From VXNE01 sp965206615 (GTDB taxonomy: Bacteria > Pseudomonadota > Gammaproteobacteria > Pseudomonadales > Azotimanducaceae): a DNA stretch of 64,000 nt. The stretch spans positions 3,534,001-3,598,000 of the forward strand of contig CBDBKI010000005.1 in the NCBI GenBank assembly GCA_965206615.1, in the 5' to 3' direction. Of this stretch, positions 48,471-56,643 are shown piece after piece; within the stretch, counting starts at the first letter, position 1, and every line of letters starts with the position of its first letter. Both the position numbers and the translations under genes were made by a program. The notes below the pieces were generated by a model. The model saw only the letters and a program-made list of their open reading frames with translations. It ran no database searches and was not told the origin of the DNA.

Positions 48471-48704
48471 ATGACGTTTGGCGAGTGCTTGGTCGTTTCC
48501 GGGCTTGTGCTCGACATCGTCGGCGTCGTCCTGCTTTACCGCTTTGGCATGCCGAGCAGGTACCCCGAAGAGGGGACGACCATCCGCTTCGGGGGCGGCA
48601 CGGAAGACAAGGCGGAACGGGTGTTCTGCGACAATCAAGATGAGAAGGTTCCGTCAATCAAGGTGAGAAAGCCGATGTCGCGCAGCTGGGGAGGGAGGGC
48701 GTAG
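48471..48704 (+). CDS. Small single-pass membrane protein
   Basis: This is a 77-residue protein. It starts MTFGECLVVSGLVLDIVGVV and continues LLYRFGMPSRYP, an N-terminal membrane helix (residues ~5-25) followed by a soluble tail with acidic and basic patches. Similar short proteins with a LVVSGLVLDIVG helix occur in proteobacteria as uncharacterised proteins (from memory). The tail after ~60 may be altered. Function unknown. Confidence 0.45.
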   Translation: MTFGECLVVSGLVLDIVGVVLLYRFGMPSRYPEEGTTIRFGGGTEDKAERVFCDNQDEKVPSIKVRKPMSRSWGGRA

Positions 48705-48800
48705 CCCGACCGAGCCAGGTGCGCGGCGGCGGGACGAGAGTCTCGAGGTGATCGCAAGAGGGCTGGCTAAGGTGTTCCGTCCTACCAGGAACGGAACTCA

Positions 48801-49112
48801 ATGCCGGGCCGACACATCACCGATCGCCAAGTAAGGCTTTACATGCACTTTCGACAACACAATCGTCTGCAGGCCGCGGCCGCCAAGGCGGGGTTCAGCA
48901 CGGCCACGGCCTACCGCATCGAGGCCGACCCACATCTTCCGTCCGTGAAGCCGAAGCAGCGTGGGCGGCGGCGCCCGGATCCGCTCGCGGGGATCTTCGA
49001 CGAGGAGATCGTGCCGCTACTGGAGGCGACGCCGGGCCTTCGCGCGGTGGCGCTGTTCGAGGAACTCAGGCGTCGGCATCCGCTTTGGAGTCCGACCACG
49101 TCCAGACGGTAA
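48801..49112 (+). pseudogene. istA: IS21-type transposase N-terminal fragment, second family
   Basis: The 103-residue frame begins MPGRHITDRQVRLYMHFRQ, then AAAAKAGFSTATAYRIEADP, then RGRRRPDPLAGIFDEEIVPL and GLRAVALFEELRRRHP. This is the DNA-binding N-terminus of a common IS21-family IstA that differs from the copy at 45792. Homology ends near 49090 and no catalytic domain or istB follows. It is a remnant. Confidence 0.7.
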
Positions 49113-50741
49113 TCGTGATCGGAAGGAACATCGATCAAGACGACGCGGCCTATCACGGCATCGCTCTTTTCGGGGCTCCGGCGGACCCGCCCGGGTAGCT
49201 CCGGACCTCCTTCCATCCAAAAGGCCCCGCGCGTCGCCCCTACCGAGTTCCTACGCCAACACCTGGAACGCTGACCCGTCAACCAGTCGATCGTAAGCGT
49301 TCGGTCGAGTCGTGACGGGTAGCTTCTGGGACTGGTAACACGGTTCGCGTTCCGCTATGGTCGCCAGCATGGCGTATCGCGATACGGAAGTGGCCGCGGT
49401 CCCCGACGTTGCCGAGGGGGCTTTGGTGCGCACGCCGCCGGACTGGCGGCGGCTGTACGAGCAGACCCTCGAGCGGGCGGAGGCGGCCGAAGCGCGCGCG
49501 GCGGAGTTGAAGTGGGCGGAGGTGGTCGCGCGTAGCGCGGCGGAGTCGTTGAAGTGGCAGTTCAAGGAGGCGCGCCGCAAGCGGCATGCGGCGGTCGAAG
49601 ACGCGAACGCGGCCCGCCGCGCGGCGAAGACCGCGCTGTTTCTCGAAGCCGAGGTGGCGCGCCTGACGCGGCTGCTCGGGGAAGCGGGCGTCGACCCGCA
49701 GCCGCGCGGTACGGAGATATCGCTGCGCAGGGAGGTCGCCCGGCTGCGCAAGGCGGCGGCGGCGGCGCAGGTCCAGGCGCACGCCGAGTTGCGCAAGGCT
49801 CTGCGCCGGTCGCGGCGCCAGAAGGCCGCGCTGAACGCGTTGACGAAGGAGAACGCCGGGCTGCGGCGGACCGCGAAGGCGTCGCAGGACCGGGTCGGGA
49901 CGCTGGAAGCGGAGCTGTCGAGGCTGCGCGCGACCGCGGCAGTGCTGTCCGGGACGCTGTACGGGCGCCGGAGCGAGAAGCAGGAGACGCCGCGCTCCGG
50001 ACGCCGTCGAGGCCAGCGCTCCGGCGCGCCCGGCCACGGACGCACGCCGCGTCCCGGCATCGAGGAGCGCCTGGAGGTGCACGCCCCGCCGGCCGCAGCG
50101 CGCGTCTGCGCGGCGTGCGGGAAGGCCTACGCAGCGAACGGCGCCGACGAGTCGTCGCTTCTCGAGATCGAGGTGCGCGCCCACCGGCGGGTGATCCGGC
50201 GCGGGCGCTGGCGGCGCAGGTGCGGCTGCGCGTCGTCGCCGTTGCAGGTCTCGGCGCCGGCGGTGCCGCGGCTGTTCCCCAACACGCCGTACGGCACGAG
50301 CGTATGGTCACGCTTCCTGTTCGAGCACTACGCGTGCCGGCGTCCGCTGCAGCGGGTCGCCGCGTGGCTGGGTGACCAGGGGCTGCCGGTCGCGCCCGGC
50401 ACGCTGGCCGACAGCGCGCCGCGCTTCGTGCCCCTGTTCGAGCCGCTCGCCGAGGCGATCCGCGCGCACCAGAACGCAACCGCGCTACGCCACGCCGCCG
50501 AGACCACCTGGCGGGTACAGGCGCTGCGCGCAGAGGGCCGTTCGGCGCGCGCCTGGCTGTGGACCTCGGTCGGCAACAACGCGGTCTACTTCTACATCGA
50601 CCCGAGCCGTAGCGCCGAGGCGGCGCAGAGGCTGTTCGGGGAACTGCGGACCGGCACGGTGATCGTCTGCGACCGCTACAGCGCCTACAAGAAGCTGACG
50701 CGCCTGCTCGGCGGCACGGTGACCCTGCAGTTCTGCTGGGC

Positions 50742-51267
50742 ATATGTTGCGGCCCGGATTATGTTGCGGAGAGTTCCGAAGGTCGCTCTGGACATGAGTT
50801 CCTTGCAGACGTCCGCAACATAATTTTTCGATTTGCATTTTTCTGCCATGGTCCGACCCCCTACCACAAGGAGATACGATCATGTTCGGGGATTTGTTCA
50901 TCGACCGCAGCACGGTCGCCAACTATCGCGCTGCACACGAGCGCCTGCCACTTGCTTCAGGCCGGTGTGAATCTCAACAAGATCCGTGCCTGGCTTGGTC
51001 ATGCGAGCCTCGACACCACCAACATCTACGCCGAGATCGATCTCGAGACGAAGGCAAGGGCGATGGCGCTCTGCGATGCCGCAGAGCCCGGACCCGATCG
51101 CCCGTGGAAGGAGAACAAGGGGCTGATGGCCTTCCTTGGCGCACTGTGATTGAAGCACGTTATGTTGCGGACAAAACGAGGATCTTCATGTCCAGTGCGG
51201 CGATGCCGGCTCTCCGCAACATAATCCGGGCCGCAACATATGCCCAGATATGTGGAACGCAACATAT
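50742..51267 (+). mobile_element. 526-bp deletion derivative of a tyrosine-recombinase element in tnpC
   Basis: Both ends begin ATATGTTGCG, and the flanks carry a 6-bp duplication CTGGGC (50736-50741 and 51268-51273). Reading inward, a 38-bp perfect inverted repeat (50736-50773 with 51210-51247) and further TATGTTGCGG or CCGCAACATA copies form complex ends. Inside are a ribosome site (AAGGAGAT) with ATG at 50882 and the end of a tyrosine recombinase. This matches what is known of RIT-type elements (three recombinases between complex repeats) after an internal deletion (inference). Confidence 0.75.
50882..51149 (+). pseudogene. Tyrosine recombinase remnant (start joined to C-terminal catalytic end)
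   Basis: ATG 50882 with a good upstream AAGGAGAT opens MFGDLFIDRSTVANYR. Then the frame shifts at a junction near 50935 to HTSACHLLQAGVNLNKIRAW, then LGHASLDTTNIYAEIDLETK and a PWKENKGLMAFLGAL end. LGHASLDTTNIYAE is the box holding the catalytic His (LGH) and the nucleophile Tyr (NIY). The arginine before HTSACHLL is missing. It is non-functional and probably the fusion of two recombinase genes of a larger element. Confidence 0.65.
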
Positions 51268-51867
51268 CTGGGCGCACATGCGCCGCGACTTCATCCAGTG
51301 CGCCGCTGCGCAGGTCGACCTCACCGGCTGGTGCCAGGCATGGCTCGGCCAGATCGCCGCCATCTACCGCCTGAACGAGGCGCGGCTGGCCCGCTACGAC
51401 CCGACCTTGGAGCGCCAGAGCGCCGTGTTCGACGCGGCGCAGGATGCGCTGCAGGCGGCCCTCGACAGCCTGTTCGCGCGCGCCGGGCGGGAACTCGACC
51501 GCTTGCAGGAGCACGCCCGCGAGGGCAAGGCGCTACGCTCACTGGTGAACCACCGCGAGGGGCTGAGCGTGTTCCTCGAACGCCCGCGCACGCCGATGGA
51601 CAACAACCTGGCCGAGAGGTTGCTCAGGGGACCGGTGATCGGACGACGCCTGTCGTTCGGCTCCGACTCCGAGACCGGCGCGAAGCTCGCGGCGCTCATG
51701 TACTCGGTGGTCGGCACCCTGAACCTGAACGGCATCGATGTCCTGCGCTGGCTCGAAGCCTGGCTGGCGGCGTGCGCCGAGAACGGCGGCCGGCCGCCGG
51801 CCGATCTGTCGCCCTGGCTGCCCTGGTCGATGGACGATGCACGCCAGCGCGAACTGGCGGCGCCAAC

Positions 51868-52656
51868 ATGACGGGTAGCGTCGAGTGCCGCTACCACGGG
51901 CGCGACTTCAGCGCCGACGAGATGGCGCTCTTGCGCGCGCTGATCGCCGGTCCGCCAGCGCTCAACCGCCACGCCCTGTCCAAGGAGTTCTGCCGCCGCA
52001 TCGGCTGGTTCAAGGCCGACGGCGGGCTCAAGGACATGATGGCCCGTGTCGTCATGCTGGCCATGCACAAAGACGGGCGGATCGAACTGCCGCCGCCGAA
52101 ATGGCCGCGCCCACCGCGCCGCCCCACGACCTTCGGACCGGACACCGAACCGCCGCTGCTGCCGCCGCCCGACACGCTGCCGGCGGTCCGCCCGCTCAGC
52201 CTGCGGCCGATCGTCGGCTACGGCCGCGAGGGCAAGCTCTGGAACGAGTACGTCGCCCGCTACCACTACCTCGGTTACACCACCCTGATCGGCGCCCAGA
52301 TGCGCTACGCCGTGCACGCCCACGACGGCACGCCGCTGGCCATGCTCGGCTTCTCCACCGCCGCCTGGACCCTCGCCCCGCGCGACCGCTTCATCGGCTG
52401 GTCGCGGCAGATGCGCGAGAAGAACCTGCCGCTCGTCGTCGACAACCCGCGCTTCCTGATCCTGCCCTGGATCCACATCCCCAACCTCGGCTCGCACATC
52501 CTCGCCCGCGTCCGCCAGCGCCTGCCCGGCGACTGGACGGCGCGCTACGGCAACAACCCGGTGCTCATCGAGACCTTCGTCGAAACGCCACGCTACGCCA
52601 CTTATTCAATGCAAGCACCCAAATCCGGATACGGCGCTCAGTACTCATATTCATAA
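51868..52656 (+). CDS. DruA-like (DUF4338) protein, C-terminally truncated
   Basis: This is a 262-residue frame starting with an ATG that overlaps the tnpC stop (ATGA). The N-terminus has a winged-helix-like region (EMALLRALIAGPPALNRHAL, then SKEFCRRIGWFKADGGLKDM), a proline-rich linker (~70-105), and the DUF4338 core: LWNEYVARYHYLGYTTLIGA, LAMLGFSTAAWTLAPRDRFI, NPRFLILPWIHIPNLGSHIL and NPVLIETFVETPRYA. Family members continue with ~30-60 more residues, so the unrelated end YSMQAPKSGYGAQYSYS reflects cutting by the IS630-type element. DruA is known from Druantia defence, but the same domain is common next to transposases. No druB-E genes are here. Confidence 0.75.
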   Translation: MTGSVECRYHGRDFSADEMALLRALIAGPPALNRHALSKEFCRRIGWFKADGGLKDMMARVVMLAMHKDGRIELPPPKWPRPPRRPTTFGPDTEPPLLPPPDTLPAVRPLSLRPIVGYGREGKLWNEYVARYHYLGYTTLIGAQMRYAVHAHDGTPLAMLGFSTAAWTLAPRDRFIGWSRQMREKNLPLVVDNPRFLILPWIHIPNLGSHILARVRQRLPGDWTARYGNNPVLIETFVETPRYATYSMQAPKSGYGAQYSYS

Positions 52657-52659
52657 TTA

Positions 52660-53921
52660 ACATAACGTATTATTGACAGCCGAAAGGATCTTCGGATACG
52701 GTTGCCCGGAAAGCGTCTCGGGGAACAATCATGTCGAGAAAAAGTCCTTTCGGGATCACGCTTACCGACGAGGAAGCACAAGTGCTGAACCGGCGGGCGC
52801 AAAAATATACGTTGCCATATTTTCAGGTTCAACGGGCTCGGATGATCCTCTTGGCCGCACAAGGACTGCAGAACGATGAGATTGCCGCGCGGCTCAACAC
52901 GCGGCGGGAGGTCGTCAGCCAGTGGCGGAAACGGTTTTTCCACGAACGCCTGCCGGGACTTGAGGAGCGCCCCCGGCCCGGACGCCCCCGGGCTTTTCCC
53001 CCCGGAGGTGGTCGTGCAGGTCAAGGCGCTGGCATGTGAGTTGCCAGCCAATCTGGGACTTCCGTTGTCGCGCATGAGCATCGCGGATGTGGCGCGCGAA
53101 GTTCGCCGCGCCGGTATCGTCGCCAGCATCAGCGACAAGACCGTTTGGCGCTGGCTGCACGAGGACGCCATCCGGCCGTGGCAGCATCGCTGTTGGATCT
53201 TCCCGCGTGACCCAGACTTCAGGGTCAAGGCGGGGCGAATCCTGGATCTCTACGAAGGGCACTGGAACGGAATCCCCCTGCGCGACGACGAGTTCGTCAT
53301 CTCAACAGACGAGAAGACCAGTATCCAGGCTCGCCAGCGTACCCACGGGTCTCTGCCGACCGCTCCCCGCCAAGCCATGCGCACCGAACATGAGTACGTG
53401 CGTCGGGGGGCATGGGCCTACCTGGCCGCCTGGGATGTGCGGCGGGCCAAAATCCATGGGATCTGCGAACACAAGACCGGCATCGCACCATTCGGCCGCC
53501 TCCTGCAACAAGTGATGACGCAAGAACCCTATCGCTCCGCTCGGCGGGTGTTCTGGACCATGGATAACGGCTCCTCCCACCGCGGCCAAGCCTGTATCGA
53601 TCGTATCAGGGAGCAATGGCCGACCATCGTTCCGGTCCACACGCTCGTGCATGCCAGTTGGCTGAATCAAGTGGAGATCTACTTCTCCATCCTTCAGCGC
53701 AAGGCCTTGACACCCAACGACTTCTCTTCCCTCGAAGCCCTCCAGGAGCGGTTGCTGGGCTTCGCCCGTTACGACGAAGCCATTGCCCAACCCTTCGAGT
53801 GGAAGTTCACCCGCAAGGACCTCGACTCGTTGCTGCATCGCATTGATCGCGCCCATGCCAGCGAACAGCCCTTACTCGCAGCCGCGTAGAATACGTGTCC
53901 GAACTTCTGACCCACGGGCAC
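52660..53921 (+). mobile_element. IS630-family element
   Basis: It carries the frameshifted transposase described below. The probable ends share a TTCGGAYACG motif in opposite orientation (near 52692 on the left and near 53900 on the right, as part of AGAAGTTCGGACACG), which is typical of the family. Exact limits and the expected TA duplication could not be fixed by eye. It truncates the DruA-like gene on its left, and a MITE sits at its right edge. Confidence 0.65.
52731..53889 (+). CDS. IS630 transposase in two frames (+1 shift)
   Basis: Frame 1 (52731-53039) gives the helix-turn-helix: TDEEAQVLNRRAQKYTLPYF, then RMILLAAQGLQNDEIAARLN and LEERPRPGRPRAFPP. Frame 2 (ending 53889) continues as PPEVVVQVKALACELPANLG, with the DDE residues in ISTDEKTSIQAR (Asp), FWTMDNGSSHRG (Asp) and NQVEIYFSILQRK (Glu). 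The junction is at GCTTTTCCCCCCGGAG (about 52992-53007), a run of T and C on which a +1 slip joins the frames. Such shifts are known in some IS630 elements, so the gene may be active. A mutation in the C-run is the alternative. Confidence 0.8.
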
Positions 53922-53925
53922 TTAG

Positions 53926-54077
53926 GGAACCTCTGATCAAGCCCCTCCCTGGGCTTGATCAGGATCGCAAAACAAAAGCGCGGTTTTGTTTTGCTCACAA
54001 GTTCAATGGCTTACGCCAATGAACTTGGCGACACATCCTAAGTGCCGCACGGGAAGCTCTGATAAATCAGAGCTTCC
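53926..54077. mobile_element. 152-bp IS5-type MITE with nested hairpins
   Basis: It is flanked by direct TTAG duplications (53922-53925 and 54078-54081), which fits the YTAR target of IS5-family elements. The ends are GGAACCTCTGAT and, inverted, GGAAGCTCTGAT. The interior is almost entirely palindromic: stems at 53934-53961 (11 bp), 53967-53994 (11 bp, GCAAAACAAAA), 53999-54026 (12 bp, one mismatch) and 54052-54077 (12 bp). It has no coding capacity. Confidence 0.75.
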
Positions 54078-54309
54078 TTAGCGTTCGTTGCGCGACCGGT
54101 CCGTCCAAGCCGCTTCCGTCTGCGGCCAACCCACGCCTCCGTCCTCGCCGCCATGCCCAGAGTGTTCGATCTTTCCAGCCACGTTGCCAAGCCCTCGTCA
54201 GCGTGTTTCCACGTCACCGTAACTGCGACGTCTCCGGCAGCCCCCGCACCGTGCACGGAGCAACGCTCGAGGAAGTGCTCGTACAAGTGATACCAAGAAG
54301 TGCCAATAT

Positions 54310-54323
54310 CTAACAATTGTTAG
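54310..54323. promoter_or_regulatory. 14-bp palindrome in an AT-rich island
   Basis: CTAACAATTGTTAG is a perfect palindrome at the edge of the AT-rich stretch 54290-54480, which contrasts strongly with the GC-rich surroundings. It could be an operator for the gene at 54562 or a relic of inserted DNA. The stretch 54082-54309 before it holds no recognised gene. Confidence 0.35.
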
Positions 54324-54430
54324 TATTTCAGTAAGTTACGCGTGTTTTATGGCGGAGAGCTAGCCGTTCGGGATTTGGGTGCGAAAATAGCTAAAGTACC
54401 TACTAAACGATATCTTATAAGTATTTTATC

Positions 54431-54460
54431 TTGGCATTTTATGGGGAGTTTTTCTACCAT
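54431..54460 (+). promoter_or_regulatory. Candidate sigma-70 promoter for the transposase-like gene
   Basis: TTGGCA at 54431-54436 and TACCAT at 54455-54460 are separated by 18 bp, in the AT-rich island about 100 bp before the start at 54562. The match to consensus is moderate (5/6 and 4/6). Confidence 0.3.
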
Positions 54461-54561
54461 AGATCCTACCCCTGCCGAGCGAGTTTTGACGCTGTCTGAC
54501 CCCGTCGGGCGGGAGTCAAACGTCGAGTCCCGACCCGTCCGAGCAGGAGGATCGCACCCCC

Positions 54562-56469
54562 ATGGCAACGCTTCCTCGGGTTCCTTTGCCCGCCACCGGT
54601 GACCTGATCGGCGAAGATCGCACCATCCAGGTCAACCACTGCCGGGTCCCTTCATGCGAGAACTTCGGCGTGCCCGCCCGCCACGAGCCGCAGAAGCCTG
54701 GCCCATCGCCCGACCGCGACCCGGCCTACAAGCTCCACAGCACGTCCAAGGGGCAGATCCCCTCACTGCGGTGCAAGGCGTGCCTGGACAATCCACCCGT
54801 CAAGTCCAACGCCTCCGTGGTCAGCGAGATCGAGCGGCTCGCCGAGGCTGGCGGCATCTGGGCGGCGGATGAGACGGCTTCCTGCCCAAACGTAGACTGC
54901 GAGAATCACGATCGGTCAGTCGCCCGGCACGGCAAGGCGGCGTACCGCAAGCGAGGCCCTGCGCCCTCCGGTCGCGGGCAGCGCTATGAGTGCAAGGCGT
55001 GCGGACGCCTTTTCTCGGTATCGAGCCCCGTCCGCCTGCATGACCGGAACAAGCGTCTCGCGGCCGATGTGTTCAGCCGCATCGCCAACAAGGCTCCCGC
55101 CCGCGGTGCCACCCGCGGATCGGGCCTGCTGTCGAGCGATTCGTACTACGCCATCCTGCGGTTCATTCACGGACGCTGTCGCTCCCATTCAGGGATGATC
55201 GATCGCGCGCTCATCGACGGGCGTCTAAGGCTGCCGGAGGACCTCGCGGTCGAGACCGATGCCCAAGAGTTCACGCTCAACTGGGTCAGCCGTCTCGACC
55301 GCCGCAACGTCGTCCTGTCCGGGTACAGCACTATCGACGCGGATAGCCATTTCGTTTTCGGGATGCACGTCAACTTCGATGGCAGGGTCGACCCTTTCGA
55401 GATCAACCGCGATGCGGCGCAGGTCGGCGACTTCGAGCTCGCCGAGGCGTTCCGCAAGTACGCACACTACTGGCTTCCCGGAGACGAACTGATGGCCGGA
55501 CGGTCACTGTCGAGGAAGCTCAAGAAGCATGATCGGGTGGCCCTCGTCAGCCAGATCCAGAGGCTGTACGCCAACGCGCAGCACCGGCGCGACGTCGAGG
55601 ATATCGAACTCGACCACCACGACCCCTCGTGCAGGCAGATGCCGCCGCTGACGTCCGGGATGCAGACCCACGAGCCGTACACCGCCTACGCGCACTGGAT
55701 GCTGATGCACCGGGCCTTCACCGGAGCGGGCGTCAAGCGCCTCCAGGCGAACATGGACCAGAGTTCCATGTCACGGGCCGCGTTCCTGTGCGCCTTCACC
55801 GACGAGGTTCTGCGTGGCGACGCCAACGCCTTCTACGTTCGGTACACCAAGTTCCAGACCATCGATGACCGCGAGCGGATCCTGGGTGAGGCCCAGCGCG
55901 AGCGCGCGAGGTTCCGCGAAGGATTCCCCCCCGAGATCCGCGAGGACCGGCAGGCGGTCGCCCGACTGATGATGAAGGAGCGAATCGCCGCCGGGCAGAC
56001 CTACGGGAAGTGGGACGACGTGTGGATCGAGCACCCCGAGCCGACCATGAACGAGCTGCACAAGGCCATGTCGTGGCTCACCGCGAAGGAGTGGATTGAC
56101 GAAGACCGCAAAGCCGACATGTTCCTGAAGGCCGGGCTCGCCCGGATCGACAACCTGTTTATGAAGAGCAGGCGCCTGTTCAGCGCCCTCGAGCGCCCTG
56201 TCGGCACGTCAAGCGGGCACAACACCGTCTGGCACGGCTACGCCCCGTACAATCCGCAGATGCTTGAGACCTATCTGACCATCTTCCGGACGGTGAACAA
56301 CTTCGTGTTCGTTGGCGACGACGGGAGAACGCCGGCGATGCGGCTGGGGTTCGCCCGCGAACCGCTCAGGTACGAAGACATCCTGTGGCCTGGGGAGCGC
56401 GTGCCGCGTCCGAGGCGTGAGAGGCGCAAGGGGCGAGTGCTGGCGGTCCCACCGCGTTGGGGGAGCTGA
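54562..56469 (+). CDS. Large zinc-ribbon DDE transposase-like protein
   Basis: This is a 635-residue protein with a strong AGGAGG site (54545) before the ATG. It has two or more zinc-ribbon motifs: CRVPSCENFG with LRCKAC (~27-75) and CPNVDCENHD with YECKACGRLF (~108-150). A helix-turn-helix-like region follows (~165-200). A likely RNase H-like core then reads LAVETDAQEFTLNWVSRLD and YSTIDADSHFVFGMHVNFD, with LQANMDQSSMSRAAF later. The end GYAPYNPQMLETYLTIFRTV, then TPAMRLGFAREPLRYEDILW, resembles the closing helix of DDE transposases, where Glu in LETYL would be the third acid. I could not place it in a named IS family. No terminal repeats were found. Confidence 0.5.
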   Translation: MATLPRVPLPATGDLIGEDRTIQVNHCRVPSCENFGVPARHEPQKPGPSPDRDPAYKLHSTSKGQIPSLRCKACLDNPPVKSNASVVSEIERLAEAGGIWAADETASCPNVDCENHDRSVARHGKAAYRKRGPAPSGRGQRYECKACGRLFSVSSPVRLHDRNKRLAADVFSRIANKAPARGATRGSGLLSSDSYYAILRFIHGRCRSHSGMIDRALIDGRLRLPEDLAVETDAQEFTLNWVSRLDRRNVVLSGYSTIDADSHFVFGMHVNFDGRVDPFEINRDAAQVGDFELAEAFRKYAHYWLPGDELMAGRSLSRKLKKHDRVALVSQIQRLYANAQHRRDVEDIELDHHDPSCRQMPPLTSGMQTHEPYTAYAHWMLMHRAFTGAGVKRLQANMDQSSMSRAAFLCAFTDEVLRGDANAFYVRYTKFQTIDDRERILGEAQRERARFREGFPPEIREDRQAVARLMMKERIAAGQTYGKWDDVWIEHPEPTMNELHKAMSWLTAKEWIDEDRKADMFLKAGLARIDNLFMKSRRLFSALERPVGTSSGHNTVWHGYAPYNPQMLETYLTIFRTVNNFVFVGDDGRTPAMRLGFAREPLRYEDILWPGERVPRPRRERRKGRVLAVPPRWGS

Positions 56470-56486
56470 TGGGTCTGTTCGCCGCG

Positions 56487-56606
56487 GCAAGGGGGGCGCT
56501 GCGGCGCGGTATACTGCACATGTGACGGCGACGCAGGGGTGCGCGGCGATGCGGGACTTGTTCGAGCACGTGGCGCGGACAGAACTGCCACGGGCGAAGC
56601 GGCGGG
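56487..56606 (+). repeat. ~118-bp direct repeat, left copy
   Basis: This block starts GCAAGGGGGGCGCTGCGGCG, includes ATACTGCACATGTGACGGCG and ends CGGCGGG. It recurs at 57976-58091 with a few differences. The two copies bracket the AAA ATPase gene. Each contains the start of a short frame, MRDLFEHVARTELPRA here. Confidence 0.8.
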
Positions 56607-56638
56607 CCATCCGTGCGCATTGGCGGCTGGCCTGCTAG
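56549..56638 (+). CDS. Short frame upstream of the ATPase (29 residues)
   Basis: MRDLFEHVARTELPRAKRRA, then IRAHWRLAC, ends 5 bp before the likely GTG of the ATPase and is in a different frame. It may be the original N-terminus of the ATPase, cut off by a frameshift, or a short leader. A similar start (MRGLFEHVARTALPRAHRRA) occurs in the second direct repeat at 58034. Confidence 0.35.
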   Translation: MRDLFEHVARTELPRAKRRAIRAHWRLAC

Positions 56639-56643
56639 GTGAC

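Larger units (their letters stand above)
49357..51871 (+). pseudogene. tnpC: IS66 transposase TnpC, interrupted by a 526-bp insertion
   Basis: Residues ~20-210 are a long coiled coil rich in Ala/Glu/Arg. The zinc-binding AARVCAACGKAY and the domain SSLLEIEVRAHRRVIRRGRW follow, then the DDE core (WTSVGNNAVYFYIDPSRS, VIVCDRYSAYKK). The frame is broken after LQFCWA at 50741 and resumes at 51274 as HMRRDFIQCA, with the C-terminal motif TPMDNNLAERLLRGPVIGRR, where the final Glu lies. Joining the two parts gives 660 residues without a stop. The stop overlaps the next gene (ATGA). The frame is otherwise clean, so the interruption is recent. Confidence 0.85.
49293..52610 (+). mobile_element. IS66-family element with DruA-like partner gene, interrupted
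   Basis: The left end GTAAGCGTTCGGTCGAG at 49293 matches the IS66 terminal start GTAAGCG. It is followed by a transposase gene and, overlapping it, a DUF4338/DruA-like gene. The right terminal repeat is not found because the second gene is cut near 52600 by an IS630-type element. A 526-bp element sits inside the transposase gene. Confidence 0.7.

Noticed and set aside
48350..48474. A ~40-residue frame with VQKALQAGSPAEAAELLQRL upstream of the small membrane protein
   Set aside because: Plausible helix but no start, no ribosome site and no recognised family; too little to call.
49562..50743. Minus-strand frame of 393 residues opposite the IS66 transposase
   Set aside because: Composition is almost only Arg/Ala/Pro/Ser and the plus strand carries clear transposase motifs.
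51868..52656. A Druantia defence system
   Set aside because: Only a truncated DruA-like gene is present; druB, druC, druD or druE candidates are absent and the context is a transposon.
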